DNA from: Clostridiales bacterium
Lineage (GTDB): Bacteria; Bacillota; Clostridia; Oscillospirales; Acutalibacteraceae
Reading direction: 5' to 3'
DNA length: 6,264 nt
Assembly: GCA_021200075.1 (NCBI GenBank)
Contig: JAJQGZ010000168.1
Span: forward strand, 1-6,264
Shown: piece after piece, positions 6,238-6,264 of the stretch
Layout: every line of letters starts with the position of its first letter
How positions within the stretch are numbered: position 1 is the first letter of the stretch
The notes under the pieces: generated by a model
The model's database searches: none
What the model was told of the DNA's origin: nothing
Seen by the model: the letters and a program-made list of their open reading frames with translations, nothing else
Made by a program: the position numbers and the translations under genes

Positions 6238-6264
6238 TTCCGTGTAAAAGTTTAATAGAGTCCA

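Noticed and set aside
1..6264. CRISPR array, insertion sequence, tRNA or defence island
   Set aside because: I found no regularly spaced repeats beyond the 12-base unit, no transposase-like frame with terminal repeats, no tRNA-like cloverleaf, and no recognisable defence gene.

Overview
The window reads as a chromosomal fragment of a low-to-mid GC Gram-positive anaerobe, most likely a gut clostridium (Oscillospiraceae/Lachnospiraceae-like). The evidence is indirect: AAGGAG-type ribosome binding sites, TTG and GTG starts, AT-rich intergenic DNA, a GPH-family sugar symporter, a K+-dependent membrane pyrophosphatase and a clostridial-type sugar O-acetyltransferase. No rRNA, tRNA, CRISPR array, insertion sequence or phage gene is visible.

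Layout. Bases 1-329 are AT-rich and carry no convincing gene; they hold a short tandem repeat, a candidate extended -10 promoter and a small palindrome. On the + strand follow a GPH (MelB-like) cation:sugar symporter (330-1859), a terminator-like hairpin, and a membrane-bound ion-pumping pyrophosphatase, hppA (2029-4057). A strong hairpin at 4081-4116 sits between hppA and a convergent minus-strand sugar O-acetyltransferase of the maltose/galactoside family (4778 down to 4170). Further right, also on the minus strand, a small ABC-transporter ATPase (about 6237 to 5575) overlaps a single-membrane-span protein of unknown function (5597 to 4893). This operon enters from beyond the right edge.

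Main caution. Three single-base indels break two otherwise well-conserved genes within about 1 kb. hppA has one extra T in a T6 run at 3742-3747. The acetyltransferase has one extra C in a C5 run (plus-strand G5, 4724-4728) and one missing base near 4502/4503. Removing or adding these bases restores full-length, family-typical proteins of 675 and 202 residues. Two of the three are one-base homopolymer gains, so consensus sequencing error is a serious explanation; real gene decay is the alternative.

Functionally, the symporter and the pyrophosphatase both belong to membrane ion energetics: one uses, and the other builds, a Na+ or H+ gradient. They look like separate transcription units, so a joint function is only inference. 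I see no complete undescribed system. The most open-ended items are the ABC ATPase with Tyr in place of the switch histidine and its uncharacterised membrane-anchored neighbour.
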